NCBI GenBank assembly: GCA_014529385.2
Contig: CM043942.1
Coordinates: 34,203,969 to 34,267,968 of the forward strand
Source of the DNA: Adiantum capillus-veneris
Lineage: Eukaryota; Streptophyta; Polypodiopsida; Polypodiales; Pteridaceae
Direction: 5' to 3'
DNA length: 64,000 nt
A program made the translations under genes and the position numbers. Of this stretch, positions 35,752 through 47,884 are shown one piece after another; positions within the stretch are counted from its first letter, which is position 1; each line of letters opens with the position of its first letter. The notes under the pieces are model-generated. The model ran no database searches. It saw only the letters and a list, made by a program, of their open reading frames with translations, and had not been told where the DNA came from.

Positions 35752-37392
35752 TGTCATAAAATCTAATATCTAATATCTAACCAACCCAAATGATTTTCTC
35801 ATAATAAATTGATCACTTAATGTGGGAGAATAAACGGGAACAAGTGTTAACATATAGACATGTGCTTATAGATCTATCTCAACACGGGGCCAATGGTAAA
35901 GGGGCCTAAATGAGAGATGGTCTATCAAAGAGCAAGGCTAACAAATGGAGCATAAGACCTTAGGGTTAGCTTCATTGAAGACCTCCAATAATGTGTGTAA
36001 AAGGCCTTTGACCTTAGGTAAGCTAGGGCTGAGCTTGAGGATCGAGAATCCGACCCACCTCGAGGTGCTTGTCCTGCTTGTCATGCTTGATGACTAAGGT
36101 GCTTGAGGTGCTTGATGATTGGGGTTCTTGAAATTCTTGTGGTGCTTAATTATTGAGATGCTTGAGGTGCTTGACATGCTTGAGATGCTAAGGTTGCACT
36201 TGAGGTGAGAACCCAGCCCAAGCTTAAAGTGCTTATGAGCCAAACTTGTGGTGGGAATTGGGCCTATGCATAAGGGGCTTGAGGTGTCAAAAAGTCAAAG
36301 ATTCAATTCCTACAAGGAGGGGGCGAGCCCTAAATGAGGGGGGATGCAAGAGAACACCCACACACTCACACAAGGCATGCGTGGTACAAATAAAGCAAAA
36401 GGGACACTTGTCAAGTTCCTCCTCATGCTGCCCTCATGGTGTGCCTGAAGCCTATTGGTTGGCCACCCAAGGGGTCCAATAATAATTTAGGAGATTTAAT
36501 TAAATGATTTGGAATTTATCTAGCCCTCTCTCTCAAAAGGGAAAGGGAGACACTTGTCTCAAGGCTACCCTTGCTGCTTGTAATGCCTCCTGCTTGTGAT
36601 TGGCTAGGCCTGGAGGGGTCCAATGAGCTTCAAGCATGAGCTACAAAGGGGGGTAGACCCAAGCAAGCTAGGGGGTTGATTAGGGGGTATACTCACCCAC
36701 ACACACTCACAAGCACTCTCATTGTGTGCTATGCAAAGTGCAAGAGCTCCCTCTCCTTCTCCAAGCAAGTAGAAGTGGAGAGCCTACACCAACACTCTTG
36801 GATATGGAGTGCAAATCTAACCAAGAGCCATGATTCAATGCTTAAGCTTGCCATCTCCTTCTTATTCATTACTATTCTATTATGTATGCTAGCAACAAGA
36901 CTTATGATAAGTGAGGAACTAATTCTTTCTCTTAAGAAATGTTTCTTCTTCCTCTTCCCTACCCTCATTCCCTGCTAGCTCTCTCCACCTTCGAAGGTGT
37001 TTGAGGTCTTGGGACTGAGGCTTGGGATAGTTATAGCTTTTTTAAAGTTTATGTTATGTTTGTGATGCATGAAGCTTTCCATCTTCATCGCATCACCTAG
37101 GTCACAAGGAACACAAAGATTGTATTGTAACAAGTCTCTCTTAATGGGAGAAATCATAATACAAATGCCTATTGGAGGGGGGAACGGCTCCACATAAATC
37201 CGGTCCTCAACTATTGTCATGTTCTCTAAATTCTCTCTCTTTCAAAAGTATTGGTCATGCCAAGTTAACTAATTGGTATGATTATGTTGCTATCTTCAAT
37301 TATGTTCACCCGCTATGCTCACAAAGTCATTTCTCAAAAGTACTCTCATTAATTTCCGCTACTCTCAAATTAAATAGGCCAATTCCATTACA
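35752..37392 (+). mobile_element. G2 5' LTR
   Basis: 1641 bp, from TGTCATAAAATCTAATATC to GGCCAATTCCATTACA. An extra CTAATAT unit near its start (35760-35775) is absent from the 3' copy. Small open frames in it are shared with the 3' LTR at the nucleotide level only and are not genes. Confidence 0.9.
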
Positions 37393-37393
37393 T

Positions 37394-37405
37394 TGGTATC
37401 AGAGC
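37394..37405 (+). other. G2 primer-binding site (initiator tRNA-Met)
   Basis: TGGTATCAGAGC two bases after the LTR end is the perfect complement of the 3' end of plant initiator tRNA-Met, the commonest primer site of plant retrotransposons. Confidence 0.92.
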
Positions 37406-37806
37406 ATTTGGTTTCTCTTTTCTTGCTTAGGAAGAGAGGTCCTTAAGTAGCCTATAAATGGTTGATGTTGTTAATTATATTAGTGTAAGTGGAACTGGGA
37501 TCTATTATCGGTTTTGTTGAGCCCACTATGTGGGAGATGGTGCACACCTCGGGAGCTTTGGACTTAATAATCGAGTCTTTTTAGACTTGCCTACGGCTTT
37601 ACCATTATTGAGCCATAAGAAGTCCGAAAGGAGCTAGCCCTCGAAAACTCTTCTATGTTAGACCTACTCCTCTACTCTCTATAATTAACCACTTCTATCC
37701 ATGGGTGTAGATACTTAAGAGCCGATTTTCAAAGGCTAAGAGGAGTGGCAACTAAGGTTTTGAATTGCCAAAGCATACACTAAGTACATACATAAATTTT
37801 GTTAAC

Positions 37807-38172
37807 ATGGTTAACAATAATCAAGAGAGTAGAATGAACATTGAGAGCTTTGATTTTGCACATGAAGGTGGTAATGATGATGCTCCCATGTTTGTGAATT
37901 ATCTCGTTACTAGGTTGCAGCAAGCTATGGGCAACCCTGCTTTGCAAGCCGAAGTTACTCAACAGCTTTGTGCTTATGGAAATTCCCTTCCTCTCCAGGA
38001 GGAGAGAGAGCTTAGGAGGCCTCTTGAAGAGACCCCCAAAAGAAGACTCTCTCCCATTCGAGAGGAGGAATCCAAAGAGAAAGAAAGCAATGAAAATTTA
38101 AGTTCCTCTGTAGACATTAGGAAACGTTTGGACTCAAAAATGGGCCTTGTAAGAATTGTTGATGTGGCATAG
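37807..38172 (+). pseudogene. G2 gag-like N-terminal frame
   Basis: An open frame of about 120 codons with LVTRLQQAMGNPALQ and a charged tail (PKRRLSPIREEESKEK) lies where gag should begin. 38173-38585 then shows no gag-like frame. I do not see a standard gag domain; the identification rests on position. Confidence 0.45.
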
Positions 38173-38585
38173 CTTTCAAAAAGTGGGGATCGGTAAATGT
38201 TTTGCAAATAATATCCAAACTTGTCGGAGGTTGGATATTTAGAATCTACTCTTCAAATGCTATCTATTGATATATAGCATGCATGTATCGGACATTGCCT
38301 TCATGTAGATCTAGAAAAATGTGATTTTAGATTACCGTAACGGTAACAAAACTTGGCTGATTGAAAAAAAAAGGCATAACTTTCATAAAAGTCATCCAAA
38401 CTTTTCGGACCTTGGGTCTTTAGAATCCATTTTTCAAGAACTTTCCAATGATAGGTCATATCATGGGGTTCTAAGCAATATTTAGAGGGTTCTACTGGGT
38501 TGCTTTCTTTTGTACAACTTTGATGATGTGGCACTCTTAAAAGGCCCAAAAATGAGTTCAAAATTTTCCTAATGTGTGGCTCCAT

Positions 38586-38998
38586 GAAGACGGCAGTCTA
38601 GACGATCGCCCACTCCTCCCAAGAGGAAAATATCAACACATAGTCCTTCTCCTCATCACTCTGAAAGGCAAGAGATGAAACAAAGGAAGAAAAGGGCTAG
38701 GAAGAGGTCACCCTCTTCTCCTTCTTCTTCACCTTCCTCCTCTTCCGACGAAAGTTATGGCTATTCTCCTAGATAATACAAGAGGGGAGGACATCGCAAA
38801 TCATTTCCTGCATGGCTAAGGTCACAAAAACTAAAGAAGTTCAAGGAGGGAGGAAAGAGTATCTCTTTTCTCACCTATGATGGCACCTTCGGTGCTATAG
38901 ACAAAGTGTTGGCCTTCATCCAACAATTTGATGCGGCCTTTGGAGATGAGGGCTTCTCAGAGTCCTCCAAGCTATGCCATGTAGCTATGAACTTACGT
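38586..38998 (+). pseudogene. G2 gag, internal part, fused by deletion to protease
   Basis: A Ser/Arg-rich stretch (PSSPSSSPSSSS), a TAA near 38776, then LTYDGTFGAIDKVLAFIQQF and AAFGDEGFSESSKLCHVAM, which matches G1 gag on the far side of the insertion. At about 38998 the text jumps straight to the protease (IGKLRLHVQSYVDKEDFF). The C-terminal gag with its zinc knuckle and the protease active-site region, both present in G1, are missing. This is an internal deletion. Confidence 0.7.
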
Positions 38999-41900
38999 TA
39001 CTCCCTTGATTGGGAAGTTGAGGCTTCATGTCCAAAGCTATGTCGACAAAGAAGACTTCTTCATCTCTCCTCTCCAACATGAGGATGTTTTCCTAGGGGC
39101 ACCATGGTTTGATCGCATGGCTACCAACATGAAGTTCCCTGAAACGAGAATCTACTTCACCTACAAGGTAAAGAACATGTATATAGATGCTAGTGAGCGT
39201 GGTCGCACTATTCCACTCGTAAATCCTCTTGCTTTTGATAAGTCAATGAAGAGCTCAGTTTCTGCGTGCACGATTTTTGTCAAAGAGTCTCTAAAAGATA
39301 CTAATGTTTCATCAAATGTAAATGGTAGGAATCAAGAAGAGTTAGACTTGTCAAATTTTCTAAAAGGATTCCGAGATGTGTTCATCGATGATATCCCTAT
39401 GGACTTACCTCCAAAACGAGGGGATGATGACCATCGCATTGAGCTCCTTCCTGGAAGCTCACCACCTAACAAGCCTCCTTATCGAGTCTCACAAGCTCAA
39501 CAAGAGGAGATCATGAGGCAAGTACAAGAGCTGGTAGACAAAGGGATAGTGAGGCCTAGTTCCTCTCCCTTTTGTTCTCCAGTCCTTTTAGTGAAAAAGA
39601 AAGATGGTACATACCGTATGTGTGTGGACTATCGATCACTAAACATATCACTATCAAAAACAGATTTCCCGTACCTCGGGTAGAATATCTATTTGATAAG
39701 CTACAAGGCTCTACCTACTTCAGTAGGATTGACCTTAATAGTGGCTATCATCAAATAAGGATAGTGGATGAAGATATCTTAAAGACCGCGTTTAGCACAA
39801 CGTTTGGTCTTTATGAATATCTAGTCATGCCTTTTGGCTTGACTAATGCACCAGCTACGTTCAATCGTTTGATGGAGAAAATTTTTTGACCATACCGCAA
39901 ATTCACTGGAGTGTTCTTTGATGATATCATCATCTACTCCAAGTCTTTGGAGGAACATAAGCAACATCTCCAAGTGATTTTTCAAGCATTGAGGGAGAAC
40001 AAGTTTTTTCTCAACCAAAAGAAAAGCGAATTCTTCCTTCAAGAGATTCAATACCTAGGTCATATTATCTCTAAATATGGTATCTGAATGGATCCATCAA
40101 AGTTAGAGGTACTAAAAGCATGGCCTAACCCAAGAAATCTACATGAGCTAAGAAGCTTTGTTGGTATGTGCGCATACTATAGACACTTCATAGCAAAATT
40201 CTCTCAAGTAGCAAGACCACTACACGACTTAACTAAGAAGAACATTAAGTTTGTATACTCTGCTAAGGAGCAAAATGCTTTTGAAAAGCTCAAAGCGAAG
40301 CTTACTTCCCAACCAGTCCTCGTGCTTCTGGATCTCTCAAAGCCATTTGAGATCCAATGTGATGCTTGTGGTGATTGCCTTGGAGCCGTTTTGCTTCAAG
40401 AAGGGCATGCCATAGCATATAAGAGTCGAAGGCTCAATATTGATGAACAAGTCTTGGGCATTTATGAGAAAGAGATTTTAGCTGCTCTACATGCCCTAGA
40501 CACATGGAAGCACTACCTATTGGGGACTCCATTTATCCTACGAACCGACCACCAAAGTCTCAAGTATTTCATGATGCAAACCAAGCTTTCCGAAAAACAA
40601 ATGAGGTGGGAAAATTTTCTTTCGCAATTTAATTTCCATATTGCTCACATAGCTGGTAAGCACAATCAAGTGGCCGATGCACTTTCACGACGACCCAAAG
40701 TTAATGCGGTGTCTATAGCTACTCACAATGATCTATCCTCTATGATAGATGAGTATGCTACTGACCCTGACTTTAGAGACATAATGTCAGCCCTTGCTTT
40801 GGGGAAGAAAGAGGAACCATTCACCTTGCAGGATGGTTATCTTCTCCACGGCAATAGGCTATGTGTTACCCATTCCCTTCATGAGAAAGTTATGTATGAA
40901 TCCCATGCTCCTCCATATGTGGGGCATAGAGGTATTCAACCTACTCTCCGAGGAGTAGAGACGTACTTCTATTGGCCTACCATGAAAGTGGACATACAAG
41001 AGTATGTTTCAAAATATGTAGTATTCCAAAAGACCAAGTATGATAGAGGGAAGCAACCTAGATTACTCCAGCCATTTCCTATTCCAAATACACCATGGGA
41101 GAGTATATCCATGAATTTCATCTTTGGATTACCCAAGTCTATCCATGGGAATACAGGAATATGGACAATATTTGACAGGTTTAGCAAGCAAGCACATTTT
41201 ATTCCTGTCAAAAAGACTATTAAGGCACATCAAATGGCAACTCTCTTCATATCTCAGATTTTCAAGCACCATGGATTACCCACATCCATCGTGTCAGATA
41301 GAGATCCTAGAATGATCAATAATTTTTGGAAAGGTCTCTTTGAAAATTTAGGAACAAGATTGAATTTCTCTTCGGCCTATCACCCACAAACGGATGGCCA
41401 AAGTGAGATAGCCAATCTTACGATACTCGATCTACTCAAGACTTATGTTACCGAAGTAGATCAATGCTCACAATCGGAAAAGTACTTACCTCTTGTAGAG
41501 TATGCCTACAATAATACTAAACATAATTCTATGGGAAAAGCACCTTTTGATATCATTGAGGGAAGACCTAAAAGTCCCTTGCTACTCAAAGTACATGGGA
41601 AGATCTTCACCCCGCCGATGAGTATAGTCGTGACCTACAAGAATCTTTTCAAAAGATTAGGGAGGCTATATCCATCTCTCAACAAAGGCAAAAAGCTGCT
41701 GCTGATAAGCACAGAAGAGCCTTAATGTTCAAAGAATATGATTGGGTCTTACTCAAGTTTCCTAAGGCTCAATTAAGGCAAACGATGGGCAAAAATCCTA
41801 CGGGCCATCAAAAGTATTATGCTAAACTAGCAAAAAGATACTATGGTCCTTTCCAAATCTTGAATCCCATCAATGAGACAGCTTATCAACTCAAGTTGCC

Positions 41901-42195
41901 CAACCATTGGCTCATACACAATGCCTTTCATGTAAGCCTGATTAATCCCTACAAAGAAGAGCCACCAACTGAACCAATTATTGAAGACCCTCCCGAAGTT
42001 GAAGACCAAGAAGAGGTGCTACAACCCAAATTTGTCCTTCGGCATGAAGACAAGGTACTACGACATGGTAAGATTATCCGACGGTATCTTATTAAGCTCA
42101 AAAATTATCCTTTTGAAGATGCTAGATGGATGCAAGGAATACAGCTTAAGGATAGTATGAACCTTGTCAATGCTTACAATGCTACATTAGAGTAA
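38999..42195 (+). pseudogene. G2 pol: reverse transcriptase, RNase H, integrase, chromodomain
   Basis: RT with [36 protein letters not shown] and VFFDDIIIYS (39600-39930). RNase H with QCDACGDCLGAVLLQEGHAI and RTDHQSLKYF (40340-40570). Integrase with VGHRGIQ, a damaged zinc region (YVVFQK where G1 has CVVCQK), NFIFGLPKS, SDRDPRM and YHPQTDGQSEIA (40915-41420). C-terminal chromodomain with HEDKVLRHGKIIRRYLIKLK and EDARW (42030-42130). Breaks: a frameshift near 39640, TGA at about 39887 and 40085, and a frameshift near 41600. The 545-codon stretch 40088-41725 is otherwise open. The first integrase acidic residue looks replaced by Asn (NFIFG). It is a chromovirus-type element by the chromodomain. 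Confidence 0.88.
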
Positions 42196-42535
42196 GCAAA
42201 TGTACAAATTTCTTTTAAATGACTCATGTTTTTGTCTTATAAGACTAGTCCTCTTTCTAATTGTGCACAAATTTAACTAGTATGCATGCTTAGAATCATG
42301 TTTGTGATATCAACATCTCTCAACACCAAGTAGAATTTGTCACTCTACTTTGGGAGAATGAAATGGACTAAAGAGCAGACATGCTTGCGGCAGCTATGTC
42401 TCCGAGGCACCAAATGGATTAGTCATCCATTTTGAAAAGATGTCGTAGGGTAAAAAGGGATCCTCTACCCGCTAAGTAAAATTGACTAATGACTACGGCT
42501 TTATCTCTTCTACCTCATAGTAGAGGACGACTATG

Positions 42536-42553
42536 ATTTCAAGAGAGAGGTAA
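42536..42553 (+). other. G2 polypurine tract
   Basis: TTTCAAGAGAGAGGTAA directly before the 3' LTR start at 42554. Confidence 0.7.
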
Positions 42554-44178
42554 TGTCATAAAATCTAATATCTAACCAACCCAAATGATTTTCTCATGTT
42601 AAATTGATCACTTAATGTGGGAGAATAAACGGGAACAAGTGTTAAGATATAGACATGCTTTTATAGATCTATCTCAACATGGGGCCAATGGTAAAGGGGC
42701 CTAAATGAGAGATGGTCTATCAAAGAGCAAGGCTAACAAATGGAGCATAAGACCTTAGTGTAAGCTTCATTGAAGACCTCCAATAATGTGTGTAAAAGGC
42801 CTTTGACCTTAGGTAAGCTAGGGCTAAGCTTGAGGTGCGAGAACTCGACTCACCTCAAAGTTCTTGTCCTGCTTGTCATGCTTGATGACTAAGGTGCTTG
42901 ATGATTGAAGTGCTTGAGATGCTTGAGGTGCTTAATTATTGAGATGCTTGAGCTGCTTGACATGCTTGAGATGCAAAGGTTGCACTTGAGGTGAGAACCT
43001 AGCCCAAGATTAAAGTGCTTATGAGCCAAGCTTGTGGTGGGAACTGGGCCTATGCATGAGGGGCTTGAGGTGTCAAAAAGTCAAAGATTCAATCCCTACA
43101 AGGAGGGGGCGAGCCCTACATGAGGGGGGATGCGAGAGAACACCCACACACTCACACAAGGCATGTGTGGTACAAATAAAGCAAAAGGGACACTTGTCAA
43201 GTTCCTCCTCATGCTGCCCTCATGGTGTGCCTGAAGCCTATTGGTTGGCCACCCAAGGGGTCAAATAATAATTTAGGAGATTTAATTAAATGATTTAGCA
43301 TTTATCTAGCCCTCTTTGTCAAAGGGGAAAGAGGGACACTTGTCTCAAGGCTACCCTTGCTGCTTGTAATGCCTCCTGCTTGTGATTGGCTAGGCCTGGA
43401 GGGGTCCAATGAGCTTCAAGCATGAGCTACAAGGGGCGGTCGACCCAAGCAAGCTAGGGGGTTTCTAAGGGCATATATTCACCCACACACACTCACAAAC
43501 ACTCTCATTGTGTGCTATGCAAAGTGCAAGAGCTCCCTCTCCTTCTCCAAGCAAGTAGAGGTTGAGAGCCTACACCAACACTCTTGGATATGGAGTGCAA
43601 ATCTAACCAAGAGCCATGCTTCAATGCTTAAGCTTGCCATCTCCTTCGTCTTCATTACTATTCTATTATGTATGCTAGAAACAAGATTTATGATAAGTGA
43701 GGAACTAATTCTTTCTCTGAAGAAATGTTTCTTCTTCCGCTTCCCTGCCCTCATTCCCTGCTAGCTCTCTCCACCTTCGAAGGTGTTTGAGGTCTTGGGA
43801 TTGAGGCTTGGGATATTTAAAGATTTCTTAAAGTTTATGTTATGTTTGTGATGCATGAAGCTTTCCATCTTCATTGCATCACCTAGGTCACAAGGAACAC
43901 AAAGATTGTATTGTAACAAGTCTCTCTTAATGGGAGAAATCATAATACAAATGCCTATTGGAGGGGGGACCGGCTCCACATAAATCCAGTCCTCAACTGT
44001 TGTCATGTTCTCTAAATTCTCTCTCTTGCAAAAGTATTGTTTATGCAAAGTTAAGTAATTGCTATGATTATGTTGCTATCTTCAATTATGTTCACCCGCT
44101 ATGCTCACAAAGTCATTTCTCAAAAGTAATCTCATTAATTTCCGCCACTCTCAAATTAAATAGGCCAATTCCATTACA
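42554..44178 (+). mobile_element. G2 3' LTR
   Basis: 1625 bp, same ends as the 5' LTR (TGTCATAAAATC ... CCATTACA). It is followed by the target duplication CGTAG. Confidence 0.9.
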
Positions 44179-44796
44179 CGTAGGCTAGACCACCATTGCC
44201 TAGCAAACTTTTGCAAATGCATAGCTACATATGGCGTAGCTTAGAGGACTCCGTGAAGCCCTTATCTCCAAATGCCGCATTGAATTGTTGAATGAACGCC
44301 AAGACTTTGTCTGTAGCTCCAAAGGTGCCATCTTAGGTAAGGAAAGAGATGTTCTTTCCTACCTCTTTGAACTTTTTGAGCTTGGAAGACCTCTTCCACG
44401 CAGCATAGGATTTCATATGGACTCTTCTTTTTTGTGGTTCGAAATTTGCACCATCACTTTCTTCATAAAAGGAAGAATTTGAGGAGGATGGAGAAGAGGG
44501 TGACCATTTCTCCTCCTTCCCTTGCTCCTCCTTGTCTGCACCATCACTTTATTCATAAGAGGAAGAGGATAAAGAAGATGGAGAAGAGAGTGACCTCTTT
44601 CTCTCCCTTTTCTTCTCTTGTTTTCTTTCGTCCCTCTTTGAATATGGTGTGGAGAAGTGTGCCATGGTCTTCTCTGTTTAGGGGGTGTTGGAGAGCATTT
44701 TTCCCGCCGTCTTCGTGGAGCCATCTCCGCCAAGGTGGCACGAGACTCGCTTCTTTATCGTTCCTTTGGTCAGGGCACAAGGTTTCTCTAGTAACA
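44179..44796 (-). pseudogene. G1 gag, 5' part (right of the G2 insertion)
   Basis: The G1 gag text resumes here on the minus strand. AFIQQFNAAFGDKGF-type words (44260-44300) match G2 gag. A start at about 44733 gives MAPRRRREKCSPTPP, and a Ser/Glu-rich stretch is tandemly repeated at about 44449-44530 and 44538-44620 (the TGCACCATCACTTT unit). Leader, primer site and 5' LTR of G1 are not found beyond 44796, where C3 begins. Confidence 0.65.
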
Positions 44797-44989
44797 TGGG
44801 TGGGTTAAGTTAGTAGATGGTGGGTTAAGTTAGTAGATGGGTTAGTAGTAAGTGGGATGTTCGGCTAGTTGGCCTAAATCCCAACAAACTCCCACTTGAA
44901 AGCCAACGTAGCCCAAGTGACCTGGTATGTACAGCCGTGAAGCAATATAGTGGCTTCAACCTATACCCATCAACTCACTGCAATGTGTA

Positions 44990-45360
44990 AACTACTCCAA
45001 AGTTAAGTCTTTCGTCAAAGCATTTGTTGGGTTGTCGTCAATGTGTACCTTGACCAAATCAATGAGCTTTTTGGCTAAGAAATCTCTCACGAGAGGATAC
45101 CTAACTTTAATGTGTTTCAATTTGGAGTGAAACACACGATTCCTTTCCAATGCAAGAGCACTCTGACTATCACAATATATCACTAGAGTCTCATCAATGC
45201 CAAGATTTTTGACCAAGCGAGATAACCATATAACCTCTTTACTTGCATCCGACAATGAAACATACTCTGCCTCTGTAGTGGAAGACGACGTGAAATCTTG
45301 AAGACATGGCCTCCAAGATACTGCTGCTCCAGCAAATATGAAGAAATATCTAGATGTCTA
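44990..45360 (-). pseudogene. C3 RNase H (copia type)
   Basis: ASKEVIWLSRLVKNLGI, YCDSQSALALERN and FHSKLKHIKVRY are the usual copia RNase H C-terminal motifs. Upstream (45360-45255) the GRVCFIVGC-like text in another frame corresponds to the TEAEYVSLS motif after a frameshift. It is joined at about 45360 to the start of the protease. Confidence 0.75.
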
Positions 45361-46365
45361 TGTCCTGGAAACTTGCACGAGAATCTACTATCCAATTCTG
45401 TGCATATTGCGCATCTTCTGTAACAAGAGCCTCGACATGTAGATTTGTTGTGAAGACCAATATGTTAGAGGTAAGTGGCATAACAACCCCTGGAAGAGTC
45501 TCTACAACAGGAGCATTTGAAGACTCTAGCACATTGATCTCCTCTTACTTTGCTTTGCCCTTGTTTGAATCATCAGACTTAGAAGTGTCATCGGATTGTT
45601 TATCCTTCTTGATTTGCTGCTATTTCCTGCAATCCTTCTTCACATGCCCTTTTTTATGGCAGTGATATCACTCGACATTATGCATAGAACCCCGAGACTT
45701 ACTGTGTGAGCCCCCACGTTCTTTGATTTTGGCACGACTTTGAATGCGACCCCTCTGTCTATCACTAGTAACATACGCATCACCATCCTTCTTGCCTTCA
45801 AGAGATTTCCTGCAAATCTCCTCAGTAAACAGACTCCCAAGGATTTCATTGTACACTAGAATAGTACCGGGTGCTAAGTTGCTAATCGCAGTACAGAACG
45901 TATCCCAAGATGACGGTAAACTGCATAACAAGAATATACATTTGATTTCCTCATCGAAGACCAAACCCTGAGTGGTCAATTGAGTGAAAATGATATTGAA
46001 CTCATTAATGTGAGTAGAAATAGTGCCCTCTTCCTTCATACAAAGATCAAAGAACTTCTTCATCAAGAAAACCTTATTAGTGGCACTTTTGTTCTCGTAA
46101 CATGAACACAACTTATCCCATACATCTCTATCAGTCCTTTCTCCAACTATAGTAAAGTACACAAACTTGGCCAAATGCAAACGAAGGGTAGATTTGGCCT
46201 TAGCATCAAGTTTCTCCCACTCAACATCTGTATACTTGCCCTCTGGGTACTCCATAATAGGATCCAATGGGACTTTTTGTATAAGAACATCTTGAATCTG
46301 ATCTTTCCAGATAGCAAAATTCGTCCAATCAAATTTTTGGATATTGTAAATATCCTAGATGACAT
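45361..46365 (-). pseudogene. C3 gag with zinc knuckle and protease start
   Basis: Copia gag: KLDAKAKSTLRLHLAKFVYF, LMKKFFDLCMKEEGTISTHI, LPSSWDTFCTAIS, then a knuckle YHCHKKGHVKKDC whose first Cys codon is now TGA (45668). It then reaches NWIVDSRASF, where an active protease has DSGAS. Stops: TGA at 45668, TAG at 45620 followed by CAG, TAA near 45548. The N-terminus (46365-46260) is frameshifted. It is inactive. Confidence 0.75.
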
Positions 46366-47469
46366 GGCTGCAAACTAAAGATAATATGGTGATAAACACT
46401 GGTAATTCTGGGAAAAAATTGACAGAGTTTCCCCAGAAAAACTGACAAAATCTCAATCCAAAACTGACATAAGAGATTAGTAACGCATCAAAAGTAATGC
46501 TCTCAAAGCATAAGATAGGCGCATCAACCACTAACTGTGCATAAAAAGTCAAAAAATTGACCCAAGACTACTACCAACACGATGTCAAATGCACCTAGAC
46601 CTCTCTATACATGTCTTATGGCGAGGCCACAAAAAAGAGGTACTCCAGCAACCTGTATCATGGAAAGGATCTCAACATTCGAGAATCCCCAAGCTCAAGA
46701 AAACCTCATGCTATCGACCCTCACAAAAGGTTATACAGACAAGAAACTAGCCCAGTCTCAGAAAGGGCCTTCGAAATGAGTCTCAAAAACAGTTGAGACT
46801 GCCAAAAACAAGCCAAATCGGCTCCACAAAAGATACATGGCAGTTTCCGCAACTCAACGTACATCCACTATCAAAAATACTGCAAGGTGCAGTATACGCG
46901 CTCAAACAGGCACCAAAAAAATGTGCAAGCAATAAACAAATCCTCGTGGGGAGTAAAACCACTCTCAAAAGAGCTCAAGCACTATCAAAAGTGCCAAAAA
47001 AATACATATGCGCATCATGTACTCCCACTAAAATCTGTGGTGATGCAAAACACTGCAACCTGTAAGAAACCTGGATGTCCTGTATGTATGCAAGAACCTG
47101 TGAGGAGATGGATGCCTGAAAAAACCCGAGACAAGTCAATGCCAAAAAGTGCTCAAGGGTTATATACCATCCCAAAATAGCCTCTGAACAACGTGCCTGT
47201 ATCTATATCTGTAGCAAAAGTGGAGTTGAAAAATACAACTCCTGAAGCGTAGCTCGGATGAAGCTTTCAACTGCACGAACAACTTTGAAAGGGGAGTAAA
47301 ACCTTGATGGAAATGCTCTCGGAACGCTAAATTTGCCGATGCCAAAATTGGAAACCTGTTTGCACTTTTGAAAGTGCACACACGTGCGGACGCGAAAATG
47401 GCAAGCACAAACCCTGCTATGATACTAGGGCAAGGTGCCATGGGAAGCGTGTGCGAGTGCAAGTGCGAG

Positions 47470-47513
<44 letters not shown>

Positions 47514-47540
47514 GAGAGACAGAGAGAGAGAGAGAGACCT
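47470..47540. repeat. (CA)n(GA)n compound microsatellite in C3 LTR
   Basis: About 38 bases of CA followed by TAGAGAGAGACAGAGAGAGA-type sequence. Overlapping Ser-Leu/Val-Cys frames are products of the repeat. Confidence 0.95.
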
Positions 47541-47681
47541 GTTTTGGGTGTAGCACACAGCAACGTTATCCTGTTACATCTCCTTATTCTGTTGTATTAA
47601 AGAATAAGTGTATGGTGGGGTAAGTTAGTAGATGGGTTAGTAGTAAGTGGGATTTCCGGCCAGTTGGCCTGAATCCCAACA

Positions 47682-47884
47682 AAACCCAAGAGTTGCTGGT
47701 ACAGGCCTCCCTTCTCAGAAGCCTGGAGAAGGAGATAGTCTTCTTTATTTCACACATGAGCTTGTGTGAGGGTGTAAGTGATAATGTGTTGCAAAAATTA
47801 GCCCCCCCTCTCTCTCTCTTGGTCGACCCCTCTTGCTTTTTACTCATGATGGCATCCTATTGGCCCCTACAAAGCTTAGACAAT
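47682..47884. other. Short unassigned segment between C3 and G3
   Basis: No recognised protein or LTR. It could be the leader of G1, because it separates the G1 gag side from the next LTR, but I found no primer site. Confidence 0.3.

Larger units (their letters stand above)
35752..44178 (+). mobile_element. G2, complete Ty3/gypsy chromodomain retrotransposon inserted in G1
   Basis: 8.4 kb with LTRs at 35752-37392 and 42554-44178, a tRNA-iMet primer site, gag and pol on the plus strand, a polypurine tract and a perfect CGTAG target duplication. It is inserted in the opposite orientation into gag of G1, and the G1 gag coding text resumes on the far side. The LTRs are close to identical apart from scattered substitutions and small indels, so the insertion is fairly young. 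The coding region is already broken, so it cannot move by itself now. Confidence 0.92.
44797..47681 (-). mobile_element. C3, internally deleted Ty1/copia element
   Basis: Both ends carry the same LTR text ending in CCCAACA on the plus strand (44886 and 47681). The 5' LTR (about 47436-47681) is followed inward by a mutated tRNA-iMet primer site (GCTATGATACTA at 47416-47427, two mismatches). The 3' LTR is truncated to about 90 bp (44797-44886), contains a 20-bp duplication, and is preceded by a purine tract (44887-44900). The coding region runs from gag directly to RNase H; integrase and reverse transcriptase are gone. A (CA)n(GA)n microsatellite sits in the 5' LTR. No target duplication is visible, consistent with the truncated edge. 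Confidence 0.75.

Noticed and set aside
36246-36482. Frames of 78-100 codons in the G2 LTRs (also 43032-43268, 36676-36978, 43510-43764)
   Set aside because: Present in both LTR copies because the LTRs are duplicates. No protein family, and they are unlikely to be translated.
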